Of a DNA stretch of 7,187 nt, positions 1-7,142 are shown in pieces (position 1 is the first letter of the stretch; every line of letters begins with the position of its first letter). The DNA is taken from the NCBI GenBank assembly GCA_003223995.1, contig QHYA01000282.1, positions 1 to 7,187 of the forward strand, in the 5' to 3' direction. Source of the stretch: Acidobacteriota bacterium (GTDB lineage Bacteria > Acidobacteriota > Polarisedimenticolia > QHYA01). The translations under genes were made by a program, and so were the position numbers. Below the pieces are notes generated by a model. It worked only from the letters and a program-made list of their open reading frames with translations, made no database searches and was not told the origin of the DNA.

Positions 1-3000
1 AGCCTGCGCTGCTGAAATACCGGATGCGCGTGAACGGCTCCGGCGCGGTTGCCCTCTGGCGGACGCAATCCGGCGTGCTGACCCAGGTCGCGATCACGGG
101 GAACAACACCATCCCCGCGAACCAGAAACGGTGGATCCGTTTCGAGATCGATCCCGACCCATCCGGTCACCCTCGCCTCCGCGTCCGAGTCTGGGGGACG
201 AGCGCCTCCAGCGAGACGACGAGCTGGAACCTCGACTACCTCGATGCGAATGACACGCTCGCGCGCGTTCACCGGATGGAGCTGATCGCCGACGGTCCCA
301 AGGGAATCAAGACCTGGATCGACGATCTCGATGCGTGGGGGGACATGTCGGTGGGCGTCGATTCCTCCATCAAGACGATCTATCTAATGGAGGAAAGTCA
401 TCTCGACATCGGATTCACCGACCCTCCGGACACGGTCGAGCAGTTCTACAAGACGAGCCTCGACCAGGTCTTGCAAAACCTCGACGCCGACCCCGACTAC
501 CGCTGGTTCATCGAATCGGGGTGGGATCTCGACCGCTGGTGGGAGCGCTCCACGGGCGCCGAGCAGCAGAACATGATCGCGAAGCTGCAATCCGGGCGGC
601 TGCGCCTGGCCGCCGGATACGCGAACCTTCATACGACCACCGCGGGTCACGAAGAGATGACCCGTAGCATCTACTGGTCCTCGCGTTTCGCGCGCGATCA
701 CGGCATTCCCCTTCGCACGTTCGTTCAGGACGATGTCCCCGGGGCGACCTTCGCGATCCCGGAGATCCTCGCCCGCTCGGGGGTAGAGTTCTACGTCGGC
801 GGAATGAACACACCTTTTGGCGGGAAGCTGACCTCGCCCAACCACGGCGATCGTCCATTCTGGTGGGTCGGCCCGGACGGGAGCAAGGTGCTGACCTGGA
901 TCACCTTCGACTCGTACGCCGAGGGGCTCGACTACGGGTTCTCGTTCTTCGATGATCTCAACGCGCTGCACACGAAGCTCGGAAAGAAGCTGCCGGAGCA
1001 GGAGGAGGCGGGGTACGACTGGCCCGAGATGCTGATGATGCGCGCCTTCGACAACCAGTACCAGGGGTTCCACCAGCGCGACCTCGTCAACCAGTGGAAC
1101 GCGGCGTACACGAATCCGAAGTTCGTCCTCGCGACGCCGGATGAGTTCTTCGATCACATGCTCGCGACGTACGGGCCGAACGCGTTCCCGTCCTTCCACG
1201 GCGACTTCGGCGCTGCCTGGTCGCTGTCGCACGCCAACGCGCCGCATGTCGAAGCGATGGTGCGTGAGTCCCACCGCGAAGGGCGCGCGGCGGAGGCGCT
1301 GATCGCCGCAGGGACGGTGCTGGACGGCAACCCCGCCCCTCGGGACACGATCGACAAGATGTACCGGAACATGCTCCAGGTCGACGAGCACTCGGGGCCG
1401 GGGGGCTGGGACGGCTATTTCACCCCCGAGGAGATGAACCGAAATAACACGATCCACTACAGCTACGCGCAGACGGCGCGCGACACGGCGCAGCAGCTCG
1501 TTGGCGAAGGGCTGGACCGCGCCCTGTCCGACCTTCCGGTCGCGGGGAACGCCGTCGCGGTTGTCAACGCCCTCGGGCGCGCGCGGGACGGAGTCGCGAG
1601 GGTCCAGCTCACGCCCGATATCTACGGCACCACTTTCAAGCTGGTCGAGCACGGAAGCGGAAACGAGGTCGTCTACCAGCGGCTCGACGCGACCTCGGAG
1701 ATCCTCTTCCGCGCGAGCAGCGTGCCCGCCTTCGGCTACCGCGTCTATGACCTCGTGCCGGGGAGCCCGACCGCCGTTCCGACCGGCATGCTCCAGGCCA
1801 CTCCGACCTCCCTCGAGAACGACTTCTACCGCATCACGATCGATCCGGCGGACGGATCGCTCACGAGCCTCTACGACAAGGCGCGCGCGAAGGAGATGAT
1901 CGATCCCGCATCGCCGTACGACTTCAACGAGCTGGCGAACCTCACGAAGTCTCAGATGGACGGGGGCCAGTCGCCGGTCGCGGTCCCTCCCTCCACCGCC
2001 TCCGCGGCGCTCGATTGGAACGGCCCGGTGGCCGCTTCCGTGGTCGTGAACCGCACCGGCTCGGCGCACACTCAGACGACCTACAAGCTGTACCGGAACG
2101 AGGACCGTGTGGAGTTCGAGAACGTCCTCGACCGCTCGCTGATGCCGTACGTGAACCACAGCACCGCGACCGTGGCCTACACTGTGACTCTCCCCTTCGA
2201 CGTCCACAACTTTTCCATTCGCTCCGAGACGACGACGCGTTTCCTCGACCCGCTGACCGACGGATTCCAGCGCGACAGCGTCTTCGATTGGCACAACGCC
2301 GAGCACACTCTGGCGTTCTGGGACGGCGCGAAAGGCGCGCTGTACGCCGTCGACTCCGTGGACGCCCACAGCTTCGAGCGCTTCTGGTCGCTCGCGCCGC
2401 CTTCCTGGTCGCACGGCAGCGGTCTGGTGCTCTCGCGCCTGGAAGACAAGAGCGACGAGTACCAGTTCGAGGACGGCACGATCGGCCCGTACGAGATCGA
2501 GCCCGGCGCCTCGCCGATCATCCGCTCGACGCACGAGATCCGCGGGATGAACCCATCGTTCGACCCGACGGGGGCGAGCCGCTTCGGCTTCGAGGCGCTG
2601 AACGCGTTGAAGACGAGACTGCTCGCGCACCGCCCGGGAAACCTCCCGTATGACGCGGTGAGCTTCTTCGCGGTGGACGCGCCGGGAGTCCTCCTCTACA
2701 CCGTGAAGAAAGCCGACGATGGTGACGGCCTGGTCTTCCGCCTGACGGAGCTGACCGGCTCAGCGACGACCGCGGGGATCACTTCGCAGACGTTCACGCT
2801 CTCCTCTCCGGAGACCGTCCCGCAGAACGAGAACGCCGGCGGTGCGCCCCTCTCGATGTCGGGAAACACGGTCGAGGTGCCGCTGCAGACTGGACCGGTG
2901 GGGTCGCGCCGTACAGCGTGCAGCGCGCCACCGACGCCATGTTCACTCAGGGGCTTGCCACCCCATACGACGAGCAGCCGGCCGCCTCGTTCGATGATCC

Positions 3001-3043
3001 CGTGCTGTACGACGGCGTCAGCTACTACTACCTGGTCAAGTGA
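1..3043 (+). CDS. GH38-like glycoside hydrolase (alpha-mannosidase family), 5' partial, frameshifted near 3' end
   Basis: Probably a secreted or periplasmic glycoside hydrolase acting on alpha-mannosides or related sugars; the substrate cannot be read from sequence. The frame is open from base 3, before the first ATG at 24, and starts mid-domain, so the N-terminus and any signal peptide are missing. Numbering from that ATG: residues 1-107 form a beta-rich, LamG/jelly-roll-like domain ending in TWIDDLDAWGD. Residues 117-480 are the GH38 catalytic region. ESHLDIGF supplies H126 and D128, matching the zinc-binding His-x-Asp of GH38. QDDVPG (D236/D237) is the likely nucleophile and zinc site, and DEHSG (H456) the likely last zinc histidine. 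Residues 505-955 are the GH38 C-terminal beta domains. After Q955 (2886-2888) the frame breaks. The -1 frame adds 51 codons from 2888, ending YYYLVK and TGA at 3041-3043. Family membership is confident; mannose specificity is not. Confidence 0.85.
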
Positions 3044-3423
3044 GGGAACCTGCCAGGACCGCCGCGGTCACGCTCGCGACCGTCGCGTGCGCGGCGTTTC
3101 TGGCGGCGGTCACGGGAGCCCTGGCCCACGGCGCCTCCCGCGGGCTTCATCTGCACTTGCTGCCTGAGTCCGCCCCTCCGGGGGCGGAGGTCGAAGTGGC
3201 CATGGACGCCGCGCTTCCGATCGCCCGCGCCCGGGTCTCGTTCGTCGGCCAGAAAGCTCTCGAGGTGAAGCCCCATATCCCCGCCAAGCGCGTCGTCGTG
3301 AAATTGACGCTCCCCGCCGGCACCCGGGGCGCCGTGATCAACGTGCAAGCGGAGGTCGAGACGACGAGCGGAAAGACCTTCCGCGCGGCGGCGATCCTGA
3401 AGGTGACACCCGCACCCCCGTAG
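3040..3423 (+). CDS. Small exported beta-rich protein of unknown function
   Basis: I do not recognise this 127-residue protein. Residues 1-29 look like a Sec signal peptide: basic start (R2, R6), hydrophobic core about 8-25, and a cleavage-type ALA at 27-29 before H30. The mature part of about 98 residues alternates polar and hydrophobic residues in likely beta strands (51-56, 63-69, 84-91, 98-106, 114-122), suggesting one small Ig-like or beta-sandwich domain. It has no cysteine after the signal region and no catalytic motif I can see. GTG at 3040 is the chosen start: it overlaps the TGA of the hydrolase gene in its corrected frame (GTGA), has no Shine-Dalgarno sequence of its own, and is the only start placed before the signal peptide. 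It is probably translationally coupled to the hydrolase. Any joint function is inference. Confidence 0.7.
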   Translation: MREPARTAAVTLATVACAAFLAAVTGALAHGASRGLHLHLLPESAPPGAEVEVAMDAALPIARARVSFVGQKALEVKPHIPAKRVVVKLTLPAGTRGAVINVQAEVETTSGKTFRAAAILKVTPAPP

Positions 3424-3492
3424 GTGGGACAACGCGACGACTACATGAGAAGGAACCCTGATCCCCTTCGGTCGTGCAGCCCTGCCCTGCTG

Positions 3493-3518
3493 TATGGTAA
3501 TATGGCAGAGATATGGCA
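3493..3518 (+). promoter_or_regulatory. Possible vapBC operator: short direct repeats overlapping the antitoxin start
   Basis: TATGG occurs three times, at 3493, 3501 and 3512. The last two lie within identical 8-mers ATATGGCA (3500-3507 and 3511-3518), 11 bases apart, about one helical turn. The antitoxin ATG (3513) lies inside the second copy. Ribbon-helix-helix antitoxins commonly repress their own promoter by binding short repeats near the start, so this is a candidate operator. A weak -10-like TATGGT (3493-3498) or TAATAT (3498-3503) overlaps it, but I find no convincing -35 at proper spacing. The rest of the 89-base gap from 3424 shows no feature I can support. Confidence 0.25.
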
Positions 3519-3806
3519 AAGGCGAAGGTCACCTTCACGCTCGACGAAGCGACGGTCTCTCGCCTCAAGCTTGCGGCGCGACGTCTGGACAAGCCCCAAA
3601 GCCAGGTAGTGAGGGAGGCGATCCAGGACTATAGCGAACGGATCGGCAGGCTGAGCGAGAGCGAGCGGCTCCGGCTGCTCGAGATCTTCGATCGACTTGT
3701 CCCCAAGATCCCGGCGCGAGCGGTCTCCGAGGTGGACAGGGAGATCCACTCCCTCCGGAGGGCGCGCCGCGCAGGAGGACGGCGATCGGGCCGGCGGGCC
3801 CGCTGA
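3513..3806 (+). CDS. vapB: VapB-type antitoxin, ribbon-helix-helix (CopG/MetJ-Arc) DNA-binding protein
   Basis: A 97-residue protein expected to neutralise the PIN toxin encoded next and to repress the pair. The N-terminus is a classic ribbon-helix-helix: strand KVTFTLDE (5-12), helix A about 12-24 (ATVSRLKLAARR), a short turn with DKPQS (26-30), and helix B about 30-41 (QVVREAIQDYSE). Residues 45-82 are a charged, probably helical segment likely to wrap the toxin. The last 15 residues are rich in Arg and Gly. ATG 3513 is chosen because it places the strand at residue 5; only a weak GAG lies upstream. The TGA (3804-3806) shares its A with the toxin ATG. Four of its arginine codons are AGG, unusual beside the hydrolase gene. 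The RHH fold is well supported; the VapB name rests on the partner. Confidence 0.85.
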   Translation: MAKAKVTFTLDEATVSRLKLAARRLDKPQSQVVREAIQDYSERIGRLSESERLRLLEIFDRLVPKIPARAVSEVDREIHSLRRARRAGGRRSGRRAR

Positions 3807-4213
3807 TGATCCTCCTGGACACCTCGGCCCTCATTGACGCGATCACTGGCCCAAAGCGCTCCGCGTCCGCCTTGAGGCAGGCGATCGAGCGAGGTGAACG
3901 GGTTCTGCTGCCGGCCCTGGTGCTCTACGAATGGCTGAGAGGTCCGCGGCTCCGGGAGGAGCTGGCGGCTCAAGAGGCGCTCTTCCCTGGAGAGTCGGCG
4001 ATAGCGTTCGGACCGAAAGAAGCGTCTGTGGCTGCGACCCTGTATGGGAAGGTCCGGAGACCCAGGGGAAGGGAGCTGGATCTGGCGATCGCCGCCTGCG
4101 CCTTGACACACGAGGCGAAGCTCTGGACGCTCGATGTCAAGGACTTCTCGGACGTTCCTGGGCTGAGAGCTCTCCTTCCTGGGCGAGACTCAGGAGGGGA
4201 AGCCCGCCCCTGA
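3806..4213 (+). CDS. vapC: VapC-type PIN-domain ribonuclease toxin
   Basis: A 135-residue single PIN domain, normal VapC length. These are Mg2+-dependent endoribonucleases that cut specific RNAs, often tRNA or rRNA, when free of antitoxin. The acidic residues expected of the active site are visible: D5 in the opening LLDTSALID, E42 in YEWLRG, D92 in RELDLAIAA (E90 nearby), and D110 or D113 in TLDVKDFSDVPGL. The catalytic set looks complete, so the toxin is probably active. The start is fixed by DTSALID, which normally lies a few residues from the N-terminus. The ATG overlaps the antitoxin stop as TGATG. An AGGAGG at 3773-3778 is too far upstream to serve it directly, so coupled translation is likely. 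Six of its 14 arginine codons are AGA or AGG. The RNA target is not predictable. Confidence 0.88.
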   Translation: MILLDTSALIDAITGPKRSASALRQAIERGERVLLPALVLYEWLRGPRLREELAAQEALFPGESAIAFGPKEASVAATLYGKVRRPRGRELDLAIAACALTHEAKLWTLDVKDFSDVPGLRALLPGRDSGGEARP

Positions 4214-4232
4214 CGATGCTGCGCGGCCGCGC
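4190..4232. terminator. Inverted repeats between convergent genes, possible weak terminator
   Basis: The 30-base gap between the toxin stop (4213) and the permease stop (4244, opposite strand) holds a perfect 12-base palindrome, GCGCGGCCGCGC (4221-4232). Just before it, TCAGGAGGGG (4190-4199) can pair with CCCCTGA (4207-4213) with a small bulge, across the toxin stop codon. Neither is followed by a T tract on either strand, so a standard intrinsic terminator is not shown. The placement is right for a bidirectional terminator, but GC-rich palindromes also arise by chance at this base composition. Confidence 0.2.
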
Positions 4233-4243
4233 GCCCCCTATCC

Positions 4244-5434
4244 TCAGAGCTCCCGCAACGCGGAGGCGACCGTCGAGCGCGCTGCGCGGATCGCGGGGAA
4301 GAGACCGCCCACCAGGCCGACGAGCAGGGCGAGGACGATTCCCTGGGCGAGCAGGCGCGGCGTCACGCGAAAGGCGAATGCCACCTGGCTGAAGCCCTGC
4401 CAGTTGAGCGTCGAGGTCTGAAAGCCGTCGAAGGCCGCCCAGGAGATCACGCCTCCGGTGACGCCCCCGATGAAGGCGAGGGTGAGCGATTCCGCCAGGA
4501 CCGAGAGGACGACGGGTCCGGCGCGGAAGCCGAGAGCGCGCAGCGTGGCGATCTCACGCGTGCGGGAGGCGACGGCGTTGTACATCGTGTTGAGCGCGCC
4601 AAAGGCCGCCCCAACGGCCATCAAGAGCGCGATGGGCCACCCGAGCGCGCGAACGACGGCCACCAGGACCTCCGACTGTTCCGCGAAGTACTCGCTCTCG
4701 CGGTGGGCCTCCACGTCGAGGCGCGGATCGGTCGTCAGGGCATCCTTGAACTTCTGGAACGAGTCGCTCGACTCCAGCCGGACGCGCACCGACTGGAACG
4801 TGTCGCCCCGCCGGTAGGCCGGCTGGAGCACGCGGGCGTCGCACCAGATCTCCGTGTCCTCGACGCTGCCGCCGGTCGTGAAGACTCCCGCGACGGTCCA
4901 CTCGCTCTGCCCCCAGCGCAGCGTCCGCCCGATCTCGAGGCCGGCGAACTGCCTCTCGGCCGCGAGGCCGACGATGACCTCGTTGCGGCCCTGCCCGAAC
5001 ATCCGCCCGTCGATGATCCGGAACGACGGCCGCGCGCGCGGCGCGGAGGGCTGCACCCCGCGCAGGGGGACGTTCGCGTCGGTGCCCGTGGACCGCTTCG
5101 GGACGTCGACGACGACGAACAGCTCGGCGGAGGCGTCGGGCCCATCGGTCTCTTTCCGGATGCCGGGCGCGAGGGCGACGATGTCCGCCATCTCGTGGTT
5201 CATCACCGACGACATCTCCGAGTCCGAGCCGCTGCGCAGGACGATGGCGGTTTCGGGGGAACTGGTCCCCGTCATCGTCGCGAGGAAGCCCTCGGCGATC
5301 GACAGCACCAGGAGGAGGACGGCCACGACCAGGGCGATTCCGATGACCGCGGACGCTGTCGACCCGCGACGCGTCCGGATCGTCCGCAGGTTGACGGCGG
5401 TCAGCAGGAAGACCTGCGAAAGCCAGTTGAGCAT
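4244..5434 (-). CDS. ABC transporter permease, MacB/FtsX type (second permease of operon)
   Basis: A 396-residue inner-membrane permease of the MacB/LolCDE (type VII ABC) class, which uses ATP hydrolysis to drive movements of periplasmic domains rather than moving substrate across the inner membrane. TM1 is at about 28-50. A MacB-like periplasmic domain spans about 51-254, with family-typical pieces such as RNEVIVGLAA (150-159) and WTVAGVFTTGGS (179-190). The FtsX domain follows with TM2 about 256-285, TM3 about 306-335 and TM4 about 363-383, plus the cytoplasmic coupling stretch SRTREIATLRALGFR (290-304). The frame runs open further upstream, to 5614, but that part overlaps the preceding permease and lacks membrane-protein character. 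ATG 5434 gives a TGATG overlap with the upstream stop and a normal N-terminus. It is the last gene of the operon. The substrate is unknown. Confidence 0.9.
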   Translation of the reverse strand: MLNWLSQVFLLTAVNLRTIRTRRGSTASAVIGIALVVAVLLLVLSIAEGFLATMTGTSSPETAIVLRSGSDSEMSSVMNHEMADIVALAPGIRKETDGPDASAELFVVVDVPKRSTGTDANVPLRGVQPSAPRARPSFRIIDGRMFGQGRNEVIVGLAAERQFAGLEIGRTLRWGQSEWTVAGVFTTGGSVEDTEIWCDARVLQPAYRRGDTFQSVRVRLESSDSFQKFKDALTTDPRLDVEAHRESEYFAEQSEVLVAVVRALGWPIALLMAVGAAFGALNTMYNAVASRTREIATLRALGFRAGPVVLSVLAESLTLAFIGGVTGGVISWAAFDGFQTSTLNWQGFSQVAFAFRVTPRLLAQGIVLALLVGLVGGLFPAIRAARSTVASALREL

Positions 5435-6447
5435 CAGACCACCTGCCGGAGACCCTCGGCGATCCGCAAGCGCAGAGCACGCCACGCCGGGAAGAAGCCC
5501 GCCGCGAGGCCAAGGAAGAAGATCAGAAAGACGCCGAGGGCGTAGTACCGGGCCGGGACGTAGAATGCGGGGAGGTACCCACCTGTGGGATCGCCTCTCA
5601 GAACGACCAGCCACGTGGCGAGGAGCCCGATGCCTCCACCGACCGCCGCGATGAGGAGCGACTCCGCGAGGACGAGCGCCGTCACGAGGGGACTGGAGAA
5701 GCCGAGCGTCTTGAGCACCGCCAGCTCGGCTGTCCGTTCGCGAACCGATTGTGCGATCGTGTTTCCCACGACGAGCAGCATCGCGAAGAAAACCACGACG
5801 ACGACGAATGTGATGATGAGGCCGATGTCGCCGATCTGCTTGGCGAAGGACTGGACGAAGACCTTCTCGGTTGCGGTCTTCTTCTCTGCCGGGGAATTGC
5901 CGAACAGTTCGTCGACGTGAGCCGCGATGACGACGTTGAACTCCCAGGTGCCGCGCCCGTCCGCCCGCCTCCAGATCGGAGAGAAGATCGGGATCCTGTC
6001 GCCCACCTTCCAGCCGTACCGCTTGGCCGTGTCCCGCCCGATCACCGCTCCTTCCCGATCCGCCAGAAACGCGCGCTTCTGGTCATCGGGCAGGACGAAC
6101 TCCGGGTACATACGCAGCCACGGCTCGAGCTCGATGGGGAACATCGCGAGCAGGTTCTTCTTGTCCTTGTAATAGCCGCCGAACCACGAGGCGTGGGTCA
6201 CCTCACGCACCCCTGGCACCCTGGCGATCTGGTCCTGGTAGCTCTTGGGAAGCGGTTGGATGATCGAGACCTTGTGGAGCGTCAGCAGCCTGTCGGCCCC
6301 CGCGAGGTCGATGCCGAGGCCGAAGGCGACCCGGATCGCCGAGAGCAACCCGAACAGCAGGAATGCGACCGCGATGGAGAGGACCGTGAACGCCGTGCGC
6401 AGCTTCCGGCGCCGGAGGTTGGCGAGAATCAGGAAGAGGTGCTTCAT
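5434..6447 (-). CDS. ABC transporter permease, MacB/FtsX type (first permease), with shortened periplasmic domain
   Basis: A 337-residue permease, different in sequence from its neighbour, so the transporter probably has two unlike permeases like LolC/LolE. The N-terminus MKHLFLILANLRRRKLRT leads into TM1 (about 19-43). The periplasmic region is about 44-205, with WFGGYYKDKKN (88-98), YPEFVLPDDQ (114-123) and YGWKVGDRIPI (144-154). TM2 is about 206-230, TM3 about 253-283 and TM4 about 300-320, with the coupling stretch RERTAELAVLKTLGF (236-250). As I recall the family, relatives are about 385 residues and carry roughly 45-50 more between the WEF-type strand (168-170) and the NSPAE motif (184-188); here these are only 13 residues apart. 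The reading frame is intact. The ATG overlaps the ATPase stop as ATGA. Function as a permease is clear; whether it is fully active is not. Confidence 0.88.
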   Translation of the reverse strand: MKHLFLILANLRRRKLRTAFTVLSIAVAFLLFGLLSAIRVAFGLGIDLAGADRLLTLHKVSIIQPLPKSYQDQIARVPGVREVTHASWFGGYYKDKKNLLAMFPIELEPWLRMYPEFVLPDDQKRAFLADREGAVIGRDTAKRYGWKVGDRIPIFSPIWRRADGRGTWEFNVVIAAHVDELFGNSPAEKKTATEKVFVQSFAKQIGDIGLIITFVVVVVFFAMLLVVGNTIAQSVRERTAELAVLKTLGFSSPLVTALVLAESLLIAAVGGGIGLLATWLVVLRGDPTGGYLPAFYVPARYYALGVFLIFFLGLAAGFFPAWRALRLRIAEGLRQVV

Positions 6448-7142
6448 GCCGCCGGCTCCGCGGACAGCCTTCCCTTGTCCAGGTGGAGCGTGCGCCGCGC
6501 CCGCGCCGCGGCGTGAGGGTCGTGGGTGACCATCACGATCGTCTTGCCGTGGCGGCCGTTGAGCGCCTGCAGCAGGTCGAGGATCTCGTCACCGGACTTC
6601 CGGTCGAGGTCGCCGGTCGGCTCGTCGCACAGCAGCAGGGTCGGGTCCGCGACGATCGCCCGCGCGATCCCGACGCGCTGCTCCTGTCCTCCCGAAAGCT
6701 GACCGGGCCGGTGGCGCGCCCGGTCGGCCACCCCTACGACCTCGAGCGCGGTGCGCACATGCTTCCTTCGTTCGGAGCGAGACAGCCCCGTCAGCAGCAG
6801 CGGCAGCTCCACGTTTCGCTCGGCCGACAGCACGGGAATGAGGTTATAGACCTGGAAGATGAACCCCACGTGCCGGGCCCTCCAGCGCGAAAGCCGTCCC
6901 TCGGAAAGGCTGTCGATCCGCTCTCCGCCGACCTCGACCGATCCGGATGTGGGACGGTCGAGCCCGCCGAGCAGGTTCAGCAGCGTGGACTTTCCGGAGC
7001 CGGAGGGTCCCATCAGCGCCAGGAAATCCCCCCTTGGCACATCCAGATTCGCCCCCTGCAGGACGTCGAGCTGCTCGCCGCCCCGCCGGTAGACCTTGTG
7101 CACGTCCCGGAGCCGCACCAGCGGCTCGCCGTTGGTCGTCAA
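6444..7142 (-). CDS. ABC transporter ATPase, MacB/LolD-type
   Basis: A 232-residue nucleotide-binding subunit that hydrolyses ATP to power the two permeases encoded after it. All motifs are intact: Walker A GPSGSGKST (45-53), Q-loop Q97 in FIFQVYNLIP, signature LSGGQEQR (149-156), Walker B LLLCDE (169-174) with catalytic E174, D-loop GDLD (177-180) and H-loop H207 in VTHDP. The FIFQ-type Q-loop region, the LLNLLGGLDRPTSG stretch and the length are typical of the MacB/LolD/FtsE group. The chosen start is TTG at 7140-7142: a GGAGG lies 5 bases upstream and the N-terminus MTTNGEPLVRLRDVHKVY matches the family. The frame stays open to the window edge, so a longer form cannot be excluded. It is the first visible gene of the operon, overlapping the next by ATGA. 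The exported substrate cannot be told. Confidence 0.93.
   Translation of the reverse strand: MTTNGEPLVRLRDVHKVYRRGGEQLDVLQGANLDVPRGDFLALMGPSGSGKSTLLNLLGGLDRPTSGSVEVGGERIDSLSEGRLSRWRARHVGFIFQVYNLIPVLSAERNVELPLLLTGLSRSERRKHVRTALEVVGVADRARHRPGQLSGGQEQRVGIARAIVADPTLLLCDEPTGDLDRKSGDEILDLLQALNGRHGKTIVMVTHDPHAAARARRTLHLDKGRLSAEPAA

Noticed and set aside
384..2630. A 748-codon open frame on the minus strand opposite the hydrolase gene
   Set aside because: It is in register with the hydrolase codons, is made largely of Arg, Val, Glu, Asp and Gly without any recognisable motif, and is the usual antisense shadow of a high-GC gene. The plus strand carries clear GH38 motifs throughout.
2886..2890. Programmed -1 ribosomal frameshift in the hydrolase
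   Set aside because: There is no X-XXY-YYZ slippery heptamer at the junction; the bases CTGCAGACTGG do not allow tandem re-pairing in the -1 frame.
2889..3167. The unshifted extension of the hydrolase frame as the true C-terminus
   Set aside because: Composition turns to Pro/Ser/Thr/Arg-rich, there is no beta-strand pattern, and it overlaps the next gene for more than 120 bases, while the -1 frame gives a natural end with a GTGA junction.
3424..3609. A 61-codon plus-strand frame spanning the gap before the antitoxin
   Set aside because: It overlaps the antitoxin in another frame, starts with a GTG lacking a ribosome binding site, and its sequence is Arg/Ser-rich with no recognisable feature.
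5435..5614. An N-terminal extension of 60 residues on permease 2, starting at 5614
   Set aside because: It lies inside the preceding permease gene in another frame, is Arg/Pro/Gly-rich, and lacks membrane character. ATG 5434 gives a normal N-terminus and a TGATG overlap.
4703..5654. Long plus-strand frames of 266-280 codons opposite the permease genes, and a 319-codon minus-strand frame at 4554-5513
   Set aside because: They are Arg/Gly/Asp/Pro-rich shadows of permease coding sequence, with no family motif; the permease frames show clear transmembrane segments and family motifs.
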